Shown: piece after piece, positions 30,039 to 38,605 of the stretch
How the letters are laid out: each line of letters starts with the position of its first letter
Numbering within the stretch: the first letter of the stretch is position 1
From: Terriglobia bacterium
GTDB taxonomy: Bacteria; Acidobacteriota; Terriglobia; Acidiferrales; UBA7541
NCBI GenBank assembly: GCA_020072805.1
Contig: JAIQGC010000035.1
Location: 1-43,820 of the forward strand
Direction: 5' to 3'
Length of the DNA stretch: 43,820 bases
Program-made: the position numbers and the translations under genes
Notes under the pieces: model-generated
The model's database searches: none
Told to the model about the DNA's origin: nothing
Seen by the model: only the letters and a program-made list of their open reading frames with translations

Positions 30039-31139
30039 TTAATCATACAAAAGCGCATCCACCGGGTCCTTGCGGCTGGCCATCCACGCCGGATAACTGG
30101 CGCCGAACAGCGCCCCCACCAGGGCGATAGCGGCGGCCTTGAGCAGCCACCCGGCGGTAATCAGAATCGAGAGCGTAGGAAAGGCCGCCAGGAAAGCCGC
30201 GCGCAGGCCGTAGCTCAGCCCCACGCCCAACACGATCCCCGCGCAGCACAGCATGGCCGATTCGGCCAGCAAAGCGCGAATGATGAAGCCCTTGTCCGCG
30301 CCCAGCGATTTGAGCACGCCAATGTCGCGGGTGCGCTCGATCACCGTCGTGTACATGGAAAGAAAAATGACCAGAAGGCCGATGGCCACTGCCAGCGCGA
30401 TCATGGCGTTGATGAAGCCCTCCAGGCCGGGGATATTGGTCGAGGTCATCAGGGAGAGAAAATCCTTGAGCGGGCGGATGGTATAGCCGGGGAGGATGTG
30501 GCGAATCTGCTCGGTGACGTCGCCCGTGTGCTCGGGGCGGGTGCACTTCACCAGAAAAATGGAAGCCTTGTCGCGCGCCCCCACCAGGTCCTGCAATGTG
30601 GCCAGGGGAACGAACAGGCGCGCGCCCTTGCCGTGTTCGACGATGCCCACCACGTTCCATTCGTGTTCCAGGATGCGGAACTTGTCCCCCAGCTTGATGT
30701 GTTTGGCTTTGGCCGCCCAATCGTCCACCAGCAGATCGTCGGGGCCCTGCATGTCGCGCCCTTCCAGGAAAACGAAGCCGCTCGAGACCGCGCGGAAACT
30801 GTCGCGGTCAATGCCGTAGAGAACGTCCACGCCGCCGGAGGAGCTGAACTGCAGCAGCGCGGGGGAGACCGATTGCACGTATTTCATCTCGCGCAGCTTG
30901 TCCGCGATTTTGATGGGCATGGGCGAGCCGCTGAAGCCCAGGAAAATGGAGGCCGCGGGAGGCTGCAGCATGATGTCCGCGCCGATGCCCTCGATGCGCT
31001 TGGCCGTTTCCGTGAGCAGCCCGCTGGTCAGCCCCACGATGAGCACTACCAGGGCCACTTCGACGGCCACCGCGGTCATGCCGATGAGCGTGCGCAGCGG
31101 GCGGTGCAGCAGGTTGCGGTAGACCAGATGGCCCATCAT
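30039..31139 (-). CDS. ABC transporter permease, FtsX/MacB/LolC-E type
   Basis: A 366-residue permease with the four-helix FtsX layout. The first helix is about 16-42 (LIGMTAVAVEVALVVLIVGLTSGLL). A large periplasmic domain follows (about 45-235: ADIMLQPPAASIF..., VDVLYGIDRDSF..., LLVDDWAAKAKHIKLGDKFRI). Three C-terminal helices lie at about 240-355 (FINAMIALAVAIGLLVIFLSMY, LLAESAMLCCAGIVLGVGLSYG, LLKAAAIALVGALFGASYPAW). TVIERTRDIGVLKSLGADKGFI is the conserved coupling helix that meets the ATPase. Its ATG overlaps the stop of the upstream lipoprotein gene (ATGA), so the two are coupled. The first two codons are both ATG (31139 and 31136). Confidence 0.92.
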   Translation of the reverse strand: MMGHLVYRNLLHRPLRTLIGMTAVAVEVALVVLIVGLTSGLLTETAKRIEGIGADIMLQPPAASIFLGFSGSPMPIKIADKLREMKYVQSVSPALLQFSSSGGVDVLYGIDRDSFRAVSSGFVFLEGRDMQGPDDLLVDDWAAKAKHIKLGDKFRILEHEWNVVGIVEHGKGARLFVPLATLQDLVGARDKASIFLVKCTRPEHTGDVTEQIRHILPGYTIRPLKDFLSLMTSTNIPGLEGFINAMIALAVAIGLLVIFLSMYTTVIERTRDIGVLKSLGADKGFIIRALLAESAMLCCAGIVLGVGLSYGLRAAFLAAFPTLSILITAGWLLKAAAIALVGALFGASYPAWMASRKDPVDALLYD

Positions 31140-32059
31140 GGCTTTTTCTCTTCTTGATTCGCGCCCACGCGCACCAGTTCCGTTCCCGGCGGCTGCGGTA
31201 GTTCAAAGCGCTCCGCGGGGATTTCCGTGTTCACCGCCAGTTTGCTGATGTGCAGGTCAATCTGGTAATCATCGTGCGGGCGCGCGATCTGAATTCTTCG
31301 GGGGAAGGCCGCGGGAAGCTCGCCCGCCGCGCTGCCCGCGGATTGTTCGAGAGGCTGCCAGTCCGAAACACGCACGTCGGAAACCAGCGTTCCCCCCGGG
31401 CCGTAGGTGACCAGGCGCGAAGCCTGCAGCGTGGCGCGATCGTACCAGATCTTGCGCGCAATTTCCGGAGTATCCGCTCCGTGCAGCACGGTCAGAATGT
31501 AATATCTTCCGCTCTCGTCGTTAAACTCTTCCAGCAGCACGTGGTCCTTGGGGTCCATCTCTGGCCACAGCAGCGCGTCCAGCAGATGCTGCGGGCGGAG
31601 ATTCTCGATGGGTTTTTTGCTGGAACGTTCCAGGGCGATCGCCCCCACCAGAAACTTCTGTTTCGAGGGGATGTGCACGCGAAAAGTTTCCGCGTTGCTG
31701 GCCATGTCGAAGATGGTCGTGCCGATCACCGGCGCCTGCCCCACCATGCGCACCAGCGCGGGGCGCCGGGCCAGTAGAAACGCCTTCACCTGATGATATT
31801 CCTCGATGACCCCGCTATATTGCGAACCGGTGGTGGGTTGCAAATCCACCGTGGCGTTTACCGTGCCCACTTTGCGGACCATCTCCTGGTACGACGCGAT
31901 CAACTCCTCGCGCGTGGCGTTCCGCACCACCGGCTTGGTTCCGGGAGCCACCACCGTGGTGGTTTTGATGGCGGTGCTGCAGCCGCCGGAAAAAAGCGGC
32001 ACTGTCGCCAGAATCATGCACGGAAAGACCCGCAATCTCATGTGTTTTCGCACTCGCAT
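31136..32059 (-). CDS. Lipoprotein resembling LolB/DUF4292 proteins
   Basis: A 307-residue protein with a lipobox LFSGGC placing the lipidated cysteine at residue 27 (start 32059; ATG 32041 is a close alternative). The mature part is beta-rich with pairs such as ALVRMVGQAPVIGTTIFDMASNAETFRVHIPSKQKFLVGAIAL (about 115-160). This is the pattern of LolA/LolB-like half barrels that handle acyl chains. DYQIDLHISKLAVNTEIPAERFELPQPPGTE near the end is typical of such folds. It is coupled by a 4-nt overlap to the FtsX-type permease. Its role as an outer-membrane acceptor is inferred from fold and context only. Confidence 0.6.
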   Translation of the reverse strand: MRVRKHMRLRVFPCMILATVPLFSGGCSTAIKTTTVVAPGTKPVVRNATREELIASYQEMVRKVGTVNATVDLQPTTGSQYSGVIEEYHQVKAFLLARRPALVRMVGQAPVIGTTIFDMASNAETFRVHIPSKQKFLVGAIALERSSKKPIENLRPQHLLDALLWPEMDPKDHVLLEEFNDESGRYYILTVLHGADTPEIARKIWYDRATLQASRLVTYGPGGTLVSDVRVSDWQPLEQSAGSAAGELPAAFPRRIQIARPHDDYQIDLHISKLAVNTEIPAERFELPQPPGTELVRVGANQEEKKP

Positions 32060-32145
32060 AGGCCAATCTGCAATTTTACAGCCACTTGGCCGCCCGTCAA
32101 ACCGCCAATCGCCGTTTTCTCTCCCCCGATTGCCTGGTCCCGCTC

Positions 32146-32709
32146 CTACTTCGGCCGGACCACCTCGACCTGAAACGCGTCCACCGCGGGCTTCACCCGG
32201 CGGATGATTTCCGCCGGCCACAGGTTCTCGCTCAGCACGGTCATCCAGCCGTCATCCAGTTCGCAGACGGCGCAGAAGGTGTAACGCCCATAAGCCTGCT
32301 GGTAAGCGTCAAGCCCCTTGCCCGACAGCTCGTTTTCCAGCGGCGTATCTCCCTCGCGGGCCGCGCCCCCGGCGCGCATCCCGAAAGTTTCCCCGGCAAA
32401 TCGGCCCAGCAGCGCCTCCAGTTGCTCGGGAAGCGGCTGCGGAATCACCAGGCAGCGGACCGAAGGCTCGTGGAAGGAGATGCCCCTGGCCTGGCAGAAT
32501 TCCCGCACGCGCTCGAGGTGGCTGAAGAAATCCAGCGTGAAAAAATCAGCACCGGCCAGGGCCGGAAAGAGCGCCGCCCAGATGCCCGTGGCCAGTTCAC
32601 CGCGCAGCGGCTCGCGGCTTTCCCGCTCGATCAGCTCGATTCCCGCCGCGCGCGTCGCTTCGCTGAGATCGAGCGCCCCGATTTCCATGACATAAGCGCC
32701 CGTGGCCAT
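32146..32709 (-). CDS. Unrecognised conserved-looking protein
   Basis: A 187-residue soluble protein from ATG 32709, which has GAGGAG a few bases upstream and begins 5 nt after the stop of the preceding gene; the open frame further 5' is only overlap. It is acidic and aromatic, with segments GIWAALFPALAGADFFTLDFFSHLERVREFC, LVIPQPLPEQLEALLGRF and YGRYTFCAVCELDDGWMTVLSENL. There is no signal peptide, membrane helix or known catalytic motif that I can identify. Tight spacing in an operon with mltG and ruvX suggests an envelope or housekeeping role. Confidence 0.6.
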   Translation of the reverse strand: MATGAYVMEIGALDLSEATRAAGIELIERESREPLRGELATGIWAALFPALAGADFFTLDFFSHLERVREFCQARGISFHEPSVRCLVIPQPLPEQLEALLGRFAGETFGMRAGGAAREGDTPLENELSGKGLDAYQQAYGRYTFCAVCELDDGWMTVLSENLWPAEIIRRVKPAVDAFQVEVVRPK

Positions 32710-32714
32710 GGCCG

Positions 32715-33284
32715 CTACTCCTCGATGACGCCGGGTTTGCCGCCGAACTGCTCCTGGTACTCCGGCGATTCCTTGCGGACCTCCAGCCAGTTGAAAAATG
32801 CCTCGGGGGTTTCCAGCCAGATGCGGAACCACGCGGCAATCTCCTGCTTCTCCCTGCGCTTGGCGGCTTCCACTTTCGGATTGCGCGAAATCATTTCAGC
32901 GCGGCGCTTGCCCAGGCGCGCGATTTCCAGCACGCGCGCCACCGCCGCGCGCTCGCCCTTGGCCCGGAATTTGCGGGCTAGTTCATCCAGGCGGGTGAGG
33001 GAAACTTCCGCGTCCTCCAGCGTCTTGAAATGCAGCAAGTCCTCGAACTCTTCCTCGTACTGCAGTTCGGCCTCCACCTGCTGCGCCAGCGCGAGCTTGT
33101 AGCCCGCCTCTTTCAGCACCCCGGAAATATAATCGCCGCTGGTTTTGCCCGCTTCGCCGTAGTCGGCCAGCAATTTCCGGCGCAGCTGCTCGATCTCCGC
33201 GGGTGTGAATCGCGGCGCGCCCAGGGCCTGGGCCGCGCCGAGAATCAGCGCCTTCTTGCTCTTCCCCGTGGGCTTGGTTTTCAT
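32715..33284 (-). CDS. Charged helical protein of unknown function
   Basis: A 189-residue protein that is almost all helix and very rich in Glu, Lys and Ala, with likely coiled coils (VEAELQYEEEFEDLLHF, LDELARKFRAKGERAAVARVLEIARLGKRRAEMI). The first 40 residues are basic (KTKPTGKSKKALILGAAQ, TPAEIEQLRRKLLADYG). Its ATG overlaps the mltG stop by 4 nt, so it is translationally coupled to mltG. No domain was recognised. A role near the peptidoglycan or division machinery is possible only by context. Confidence 0.6.
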   Translation of the reverse strand: MKTKPTGKSKKALILGAAQALGAPRFTPAEIEQLRRKLLADYGEAGKTSGDYISGVLKEAGYKLALAQQVEAELQYEEEFEDLLHFKTLEDAEVSLTRLDELARKFRAKGERAAVARVLEIARLGKRRAEMISRNPKVEAAKRREKQEIAAWFRIWLETPEAFFNWLEVRKESPEYQEQFGGKPGVIEE

Positions 33285-34459
33285 GACGTTGCGCGCCTCT
33301 TGTGCGCGCGGGACGTGGATTTGCTCTTCTGTTTGTTTCCCGCGGCGTGCCGGGAATTCTTGTGCGGCGCCGGGGCCGCGGCAGCGGGCGGCGGCGGTTC
33401 GGGTTCGTCCGGCAGACCCTTGAGCAGCCGGTGGTAGCGTCGCACATTCCAGTTGTGCTCCGCCAGGGTGTTCGAGAAAAAATGGCCGCCCTTGGTGTTG
33501 GCCACGAAATAGAGGTACGAGGAAGTGGCGGGCTCCAGCGCCGCCCGCAGCGCGGCTTCGCCGGGATTGCCGATTGGTCCCGGAGGAAGCCCGCGGTAGC
33601 GGTAGGTGTTGTAGGGGGAATCAATGCGCAGGTCGTCCAGCGTCAGCGTGCCCTGGTAGCTGTCCACGCGCTCCAGCGCGTAGATGACCGTGGGGTCGCA
33701 TTGCAAGAGCATGCGTTTCTTCAGGCGGTTTTCATACACCCCGGCCACCACCGGGCGCTCCTCCGCTTGCGGCGTTTCCCGCTCGACCAGCGAAGCCAGC
33801 GTCACAACAGCCAGTAGCTTCTGCTTCGGCGGGTCTTTCGCGGCGGCTTCCGCGCCCGAATTCGCGCGCTTCGCCGCCCAATCGCTTTGGATGCGCGTCC
33901 ATTCTTCCTTGAATTTGCCGGTCATCGCGCCGGTCACCGCCTCCGCGCCGGGATTGCGCGGAAAGCGATACGTGGCCGGGAAGAGAAATCCCTCGAGCGT
34001 CTGCGCCTCCGGGGCCAGTTCATGAATGGAGGCGGGATCTTCGGCGGCTTTCAGAAAATCCGCGGCGGAGACCATGCGGGCGGCTTCCAGTTCGCGGGCG
34101 ATTTCGAAAATCGTGGTTCCTTCGCGCACCGTGAACTGCTTTTCGAAAATTTTCCCGTTGGCGATGGTCCAGAAAACGTCCCGGCCGCTGGCCGCCTGCT
34201 CGAAGAAATATTCTCCCGCCTGCAGCGAGCGTTTGGGGTGCCTCCGGCAATAGAGCCGGAAAACCAGCCCGCTGCGCACCACTCCTTCCTGCTGCAGCAG
34301 TCGCCCCACCGTGCGGCAGGACGCTCCGTGCGGCACGACGATGAAGACGCCCTCGGAGGGAAAATTGCGGTAGGGCACGGCAATCGTTACCCACAGCCAC
34401 AGCGCCGCGGCCGCTCCCGCCAGGGCCATGATGACAAAAAATAGCGCGGCGCGGCGCAT
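33281..34459 (-). CDS. mltG: Endolytic murein transglycosylase MltG (YceG)
   Basis: A 392-residue inner-membrane enzyme that cuts nascent glycan strands. One N-terminal membrane helix (about 5-28, LFFVIMALAGAAAALWLWVTIAV) is followed by a LysM-like section with FTVREGTTIFEIARELEAARMVS (about 108-130). The catalytic domain has TLEGFLFPATYRFP near 155, the catalytic Glu in LASLVERETPQAEERPVVAGVYENRLKKRM near 217, LQCDPTVIYAL near 255, and SPYNTYRYRGLPPGPIGNPGEAAL near 283. The last 60 residues are a Pro/Ala then Lys/Arg/Ser tail. It starts 1 nt after ruvX, a common pairing. Confidence 0.94.
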   Translation of the reverse strand: MRRAALFFVIMALAGAAAALWLWVTIAVPYRNFPSEGVFIVVPHGASCRTVGRLLQQEGVVRSGLVFRLYCRRHPKRSLQAGEYFFEQAASGRDVFWTIANGKIFEKQFTVREGTTIFEIARELEAARMVSAADFLKAAEDPASIHELAPEAQTLEGFLFPATYRFPRNPGAEAVTGAMTGKFKEEWTRIQSDWAAKRANSGAEAAAKDPPKQKLLAVVTLASLVERETPQAEERPVVAGVYENRLKKRMLLQCDPTVIYALERVDSYQGTLTLDDLRIDSPYNTYRYRGLPPGPIGNPGEAALRAALEPATSSYLYFVANTKGGHFFSNTLAEHNWNVRRYHRLLKGLPDEPEPPPPAAAAPAPHKNSRHAAGNKQKSKSTSRAHKRRATS

Positions 34460-34460
34460 C

Positions 34461-34964
34461 TCAGGCCTTCTCCGTCGCGGTTGCGTTTGTGGTTGCGGTT
34501 TGTTCGAGGTATTCGCGCAAAATCAATGCCGCGGCCAGAGCGTCCACGGAATCTTTCCCTTCCTGCTTCCTATTTTTCCCGCCGGACTGCGCCGCTTCCC
34601 AGCTGGTCAGGCGCTCGTCCACCATCTCCACCGGCAAACCAATCTGCTTGCGAATGCGTTCGGCGAAGCGCCCCGCTTCCTCGGCCATCTCTCCCGGCGT
34701 CCCATCCAGACGCAAAGGCAGCCCCACCACGATCTGGCGCACGCCGTGTTCGCGAATGATTTCGCGCAGCCGGCGCATGTCTTCGTTGCGATTCTTGCGC
34801 GCGATCAGCCCCAGCGGGCGGGCAATGCGCGCGTCCGCGTCGGCCAAGGCCAATCCGATGCGCGCGCGACCGTAATCAAGCGCCAGAATGCGCCGGAGCG
34901 AAGGGTTCGCTGGCGCGGCGCGTTTCGAGGAAACTTTTTGCGGTGCATGAGGCGCTGGCGGCAT
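34461..34964 (-). CDS. ruvX: Holliday-junction resolvase-like protein RuvX (YqgF)
   Basis: A 167-residue RNase H-fold protein (16S rRNA processing or DNA resolution). The N-terminal LALDYGRARIGLALAD holds the first Asp near residue 31. IVVGLPLRLDGTPGEMAEEAGRFAERI is near 80-105 and VEMVDERLTSWEAAQ near 115. KDSVDALAAALILREYL near 140 holds the C-terminal Asp. Start 34964 is used; the frame is open to 34997. A TATACT hexamer sits 7 nt before this ATG (34972-34977 on the plus strand), which suggests a leaderless promoter for the whole ruvX-mltG cluster. Confidence 0.92.
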   Translation of the reverse strand: MPPAPHAPQKVSSKRAAPANPSLRRILALDYGRARIGLALADADARIARPLGLIARKNRNEDMRRLREIIREHGVRQIVVGLPLRLDGTPGEMAEEAGRFAERIRKQIGLPVEMVDERLTSWEAAQSGGKNRKQEGKDSVDALAAALILREYLEQTATTNATATEKA

Positions 34965-35127
34965 CTCTTCCAGTATAGCGTGAAGCGGAAGCGGCAAGCG
35001 GGGGAGCCACGCCGCGTGCGCATGCAGTCAATCGCGGGATGGCCGCCCGGGCCGCGGGGGCCGTTTCCTTCGCCAGGGTTGCTTTGTCCCTTCGCGCTGT
35101 GGTATTGGCTTTCCAGGTAGGTGCCCT

Positions 35128-36132
35128 ATGCGTGGTGTTCTGGCATTCCTGGTCCTGGGGGCCGGTTTTCTACCGGTTTCTTCCGCGCAAGAAGTCCCCT
35201 GCCTCCGCCGCTCTCTGTCCGTGACGGCCGTGGACGCTTCGCGAAAGCCGATACTGGGATTGACGGCGGCGGACTTTGAGGGCAAGTTCCACGGCCAGCC
35301 GGTCAAGATTCTTTCCGTCGCGCCGGACTCTCGCCCGCGCCGCATTGTGATACTTCTCGATTCGAGCGCGAGCATGCGCGGCGAGCATGGAAATTATGAA
35401 TGGCAGATGGCACGCGCAATGGCCGAGCACATCGCCCTCGAGGGCTTGCCCAACACCCAGGTGGCCCTCCTTCTCTTTTCCAACAACGTTACCGAACAGG
35501 TTGATTTCACGCAGGGAAGAAAAGCCGTTGCCGAGCGCCTGGAACAGATTGGCATGCAACGGGACTTCGTCAAAACCAGCGTGCGCGGGCAGACCGCCCT
35601 GCTGGATTCCATTCTCTCCGCGCTGCACCTTTTGGAAACACCTACTTCCGCCGACCTCATTTATGCCATCACCGACGGCGAGGACAATCGGAGTCACGCG
35701 AAAATAAAGGATGTGGAAAGAGCCTTGGAGGTTGCAGGAGTCCGCTTCTATGCGTCGCTGTTCAGCACTGGGTTCGCGGGACCCGGCGTGCGCGTCTCGC
35801 GCCTGCCGGGAATAACCAGTCCGGAAGAGATTGCGGAGATTGCCAGGGCCACCGGCGGAGGAACACTGGGTCTGATTGGAATGACTCCCAGCGGATATGT
35901 AAATTATCAGCTGAGCGACGAACAAAAGCGCGAGTTCTCCGATGCGCTGCAGCGCTTGTATCTGGCGATGATTCAGAACTACCGCGTCGAAGTGCAGCTG
36001 CCCGAGCCGGTGAAAAAATGGCCGGACTGGACGCTGCGCCTTTCCAACGAGAAGCGCAAGCGGTTCAAGGATGCGCAGGTCGGCTACCCTTTGATACTTG
36101 CGCCGTGCGCCGCGCCCGTGGCCCAAGACTGA
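35128..36132 (+). CDS. Secreted VWFA-domain protein (Acidobacteriota VWFA-related family)
   Basis: A 334-residue protein with a signal peptide (about 1-20, VLAFLVLGAGFLPVSSAQ). An N-terminal beta section (about 25-65, SVTAVDASRKPILGLTAADFEGKFHGQPVKIL) is typical of the VWFA-related family. The VWFA domain (about 70-270) has the metal-adhesion site: RIVILLDSSASMRG (DxSxS), the Thr of RGQTALLDSILSAL, and YAITDGEDNRS. The family is abundant and secreted in Acidobacteriota, with a presumed role in protein binding; its partners are unknown. AGGTAGGT lies before the ATG. It is monocistronic and convergent with the M28 peptidase. Confidence 0.88.
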   Translation: MRGVLAFLVLGAGFLPVSSAQEVPCLRRSLSVTAVDASRKPILGLTAADFEGKFHGQPVKILSVAPDSRPRRIVILLDSSASMRGEHGNYEWQMARAMAEHIALEGLPNTQVALLLFSNNVTEQVDFTQGRKAVAERLEQIGMQRDFVKTSVRGQTALLDSILSALHLLETPTSADLIYAITDGEDNRSHAKIKDVERALEVAGVRFYASLFSTGFAGPGVRVSRLPGITSPEEIAEIARATGGGTLGLIGMTPSGYVNYQLSDEQKREFSDALQRLYLAMIQNYRVEVQLPEPVKKWPDWTLRLSNEKRKRFKDAQVGYPLILAPCAAPVAQD

Positions 36133-36138
36133 CGGCGA

Positions 36139-37716
36139 TTACGGTTTGCGCCCGCGCGCGCCGCTTTGCCAGGCTTCCCAATAGCCGCGCGTTTTCATCT
36201 GCGGGGTGAAGCCGGACTCTTCGAACGTGGCGGAAATTTCCGCGTGGGAGAGACGCTTGCCGATGGGCGTCGCCCGGTCGGCAATGCCCCAGGCCGCCAC
36301 GGCGGCAAGGGCCGTGTTGAGCTTCAATTCGCGCAGGTCCACTTTGTCGAAAGTGTCCGAGGCGGCGTGGTAGTTTACAAGATAGTTGGCCACTTCCTGA
36401 TTGGCCACCAGCGTGGGCACTCCCTCCAGCATGAAATCGAAATGGTCCGTGCCCCACTGCATGTCGTAGGTGTCCTGTGTCGCTCCCCAGGAGTCCAGCG
36501 GCTTGAGCGCCTCGCGCACTCCGGGTTCGATGTCGCGGCGTCCGCCGAGGGAGAAGCCGGTGGTGCGGCCGGAGCCGGCGTCGTAAACAATCACACCGCG
36601 AATCTTATCCATCTCCGCGCTGTGCGCCTTCACGTATGCCGCCGAGCCGACCACGTCCTGCTCCTCCCCGCCAAAAAGAATAAAACGAATCGTTCGCCGC
36701 GGCACCAGCCCCGAAGCCTTGATGGCCCGCGCCGCTTCGATCACCAGCGCCGCGTTGCACCCGTTATCCAGCGCCCCCGTCCCCAGCTCCCACGAATCCA
36801 GATGCGCCGCCAGGATCACCACCTCCTCCGGCTTCTCCCGCCCGCGAATCTCCCCAATTACGTTCTCCTGCTCAACCGGCCCGCCCACATGGTTGTTTAT
36901 CGAAAGACGCACGCGCAGATTGCCGTTAGCTGACAGCCGCGCCAACCGCAGCGCGTCCTCGCGCGCCACGATCGCCCCGGGAATTCGTTCCAGCCGCCCG
37001 TCAATTTCGTTGTTGTGCCGGTAGAGCAGCATGCGCTCCCGCGCCGCCGTCCACAAAATCGCCGCCGCCCCGCCCTTGATCGCCCGGCTGATGATCTCCG
37101 GCGGGCGCGTGTACTCCTCGAAGAGGTCGTCCCAGGTGGCTCCAATTCTGCTGTTCACCAGCAGAATCGCGTCCTTCACCGCTCCCGCCCGCGCGAAATC
37201 CGCTTCACTTCCTTCGCCAATGTAAATCAGCCGCGCTTCGATGCCGCCCGCTAGCCCCGATCCGCTCGGGGCGGGAGTTGGCGGGGACATCCCCAGCGAT
37301 ACCAGATGCACCGGAAAGCCCGCCGCCCCTCCAATAATTTCTAGCCGCGTTTCGCCTTCGCTCCAGACGTTGGGCAGCGTGAACTTCTCCGTATGCACGT
37401 CCACCCCGGCCGCGCGGAAGGCCGCCTTGCCCCACTCCACCGCCTTCGCCATCTGCGGCGACCCGCTCACCCGCCCGCCAATCTCGTCCGTCAGCCGCCG
37501 CAAATTTTCCTCCAGCGGCGATGGCCCCAGCACCACGGGCAGAATTTTCGCCGCCGCCTGCTCGCACGCGGAAACCTCCGTGATCGAGCATCCGGCCGCG
37601 CTGGGTGGCAGCTTGGGAAAGATCGAGCCGGGCGGCGGCGGAGGAAGCTGCGCGGAAAGGGAAGAGGTAATGAAGCTAAGAAGTAAGGAGGTAAAGAGAG
37701 TTGAGCGCAGCCGCAT
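36139..37716 (-). CDS. Secreted M28-family zinc aminopeptidase/carboxypeptidase
   Basis: A 525-residue exported metallopeptidase. The signal peptide is about 1-22 (STLFTSLLLSFITSSLSAQ). A protease-associated domain lies at about 150-240 (GGIEARLIYIGEGSEADFARAGAVKDAILLVNS). The M28 core has its zinc ligands in LAAHLDSWE (His), GALDNGCNAA (bridging Asp), FGGEEQDVVGS (catalytic Glu and ligand Glu), VIVYDAGSG (Asp) and NYHAASDTFD (His). This resembles the peptidase Q/glutamate carboxypeptidase group, with an unknown substrate. An array of an 8-bp repeat (37664-37695) lies inside the signal-peptide codons, so that segment may vary between strains. Confidence 0.92.
   Translation of the reverse strand: MRLRSTLFTSLLLSFITSSLSAQLPPPPPGSIFPKLPPSAAGCSITEVSACEQAAAKILPVVLGPSPLEENLRRLTDEIGGRVSGSPQMAKAVEWGKAAFRAAGVDVHTEKFTLPNVWSEGETRLEIIGGAAGFPVHLVSLGMSPPTPAPSGSGLAGGIEARLIYIGEGSEADFARAGAVKDAILLVNSRIGATWDDLFEEYTRPPEIISRAIKGGAAAILWTAARERMLLYRHNNEIDGRLERIPGAIVAREDALRLARLSANGNLRVRLSINNHVGGPVEQENVIGEIRGREKPEEVVILAAHLDSWELGTGALDNGCNAALVIEAARAIKASGLVPRRTIRFILFGGEEQDVVGSAAYVKAHSAEMDKIRGVIVYDAGSGRTTGFSLGGRRDIEPGVREALKPLDSWGATQDTYDMQWGTDHFDFMLEGVPTLVANQEVANYLVNYHAASDTFDKVDLRELKLNTALAAVAAWGIADRATPIGKRLSHAEISATFEESGFTPQMKTRGYWEAWQSGARGRKP
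37664..37695. repeat. Octamer array 1 (GARGTAAN x4)
   Basis: Successive 8-mers GAGGTAAT, GAAGCTAA, GAAGTAAG, GAGGTAAA in register. The array falls inside the signal-peptide codons of the M28 peptidase. Related arrays are at 38667-38706 (minus strand) and 42144-42175. Confidence 0.65.
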
Positions 37717-38071
37717 GGGGAAAACACCTCGGTGGTGAAAAATGACCAGCCGGACGCGCGGCTGGAGCTTGAGCGGGGGATTATAGCGCAGGGGGAGATG
37801 TCCTGCGTGGAGAAGAATGACAGAGGAAAGTGAGAGACCGGCCTGCCCTTGCAGCAGGCGAGTGGCTTTTCCTCAATGAGTCGTCAGAAACGGGGTTCTT
37901 CTGCATGTCATCCCGACCGCAGCGGAGGGATCTCTCTTCGGCATGTTGCACAGCGCGAACAAAGTCAAAACCCGCTCGCTTTGGCTGTAGCAAAACACCC
38001 AAACCTCAGCCCCATTTTCCCGAAGCGTCATCCGTCAGTTTCCGCTATATTCCCAGCAGGGGGCGTGGACG
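37717..38071. other. Gene-free region between the M28 peptidase and DUF488 genes
   Basis: Holds the compact repeat copy at 37907-37936 and a hairpin-like GCCTGC...GCAGGC around 37842-37858. An AAGAATGACA string near 37814 resembles one edge of the same repeat family in the opposite orientation. No convincing coding frame. A GCAGGGGG ribosome-site-like string near the right end serves the DUF488 ATG. Confidence 0.5.
37907..37936. repeat. Dispersed repeat element, compact copy
   Basis: GTCATCCCGACCG, one C, then AGCGGAGGGATCTCTC. Both flanks match the element at 2281-2336 (13-base and 16-base edges with few changes), but the hairpin insert is absent. Also similar to the ends of the element at 20871. 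Confidence 0.6.
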
Positions 38072-38464
38072 ATGCCAATCACGATCGTACGGCTTGGTTC
38101 TCCAAGAAAAACAAAAGAAGGTCTGCGTCTGGGCACGGTTCGCAGGCCGCCCAGAGGCGTTCCCAAGTCCGAATTTGCCAAACGGGATTTTTACGATGTT
38201 TGGTTTCCCAATCTTTCCCCCAGCCCGGCGCTCATGAAGCAAGGCCAGGCGGCCCACGACGACCGCTCGTGGTCTGTCTTTGAACGCAAATTTCGCTCCG
38301 AAATGAACGCCCCGGACGCCGGAAAAATCCTTGATCTCCTGGCCGCTCTCTCCCATCAGACCGATTTTTCGCTGGGATGCTACTGCGAAGACGAGCGCCG
38401 CTGCCACCGCTCGGTCCTGCGCCAGTTGCTCGCCGAGCGCGGCGCCAGTTTCGCCAGGGCCTGA
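38072..38464 (+). CDS. DUF488-family protein
   Basis: A 130-residue protein of the DUF488 family. It shows ITIVRLGSPRKTKEGLRLGTVRRPPRGVPKSEFAKRDFYDVWFPNLSPS at the start and the C-terminal GCYCEDERRCHRSVLRQLL near residues 100-120. In that motif the CYCxxxxxCHR cysteines and histidine are the family hallmark, perhaps a metal or redox site. The biochemical role of the family is not established. AGCAGGGGGCG lies upstream of the ATG. It stands alone between two repeat-rich gaps. Confidence 0.88.
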   Translation: MPITIVRLGSPRKTKEGLRLGTVRRPPRGVPKSEFAKRDFYDVWFPNLSPSPALMKQGQAAHDDRSWSVFERKFRSEMNAPDAGKILDLLAALSHQTDFSLGCYCEDERRCHRSVLRQLLAERGASFARA

Positions 38465-38513
38465 TGCCCCGGCAGGAAGTCTGGAAATCGTTCCCTCTCA
38501 CAGCAGGCCGGGT

Positions 38514-38542
38514 GCCCCAGGCGTCGTTTTTACGCCTGGGGC
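38514..38542 (+). terminator. Hairpin, possible terminator of the DUF488 gene
   Basis: GCCCCAGGCGT (38514-38524) / ACGCCTGGGGC (38532-38542), a perfect 11-bp stem with loop CGTTTTT, 50 nt after the stop codon. No U-run follows, so it is not a classical terminator. The loop style resembles the hairpin insert at 2296. Confidence 0.45.
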
Positions 38543-38605
38543 TATTGCCGTTCCAGCGGATACCCTGGCTATCCCCCGGCAGACAAGCCACTTATCAGTA
38601 TCTAC

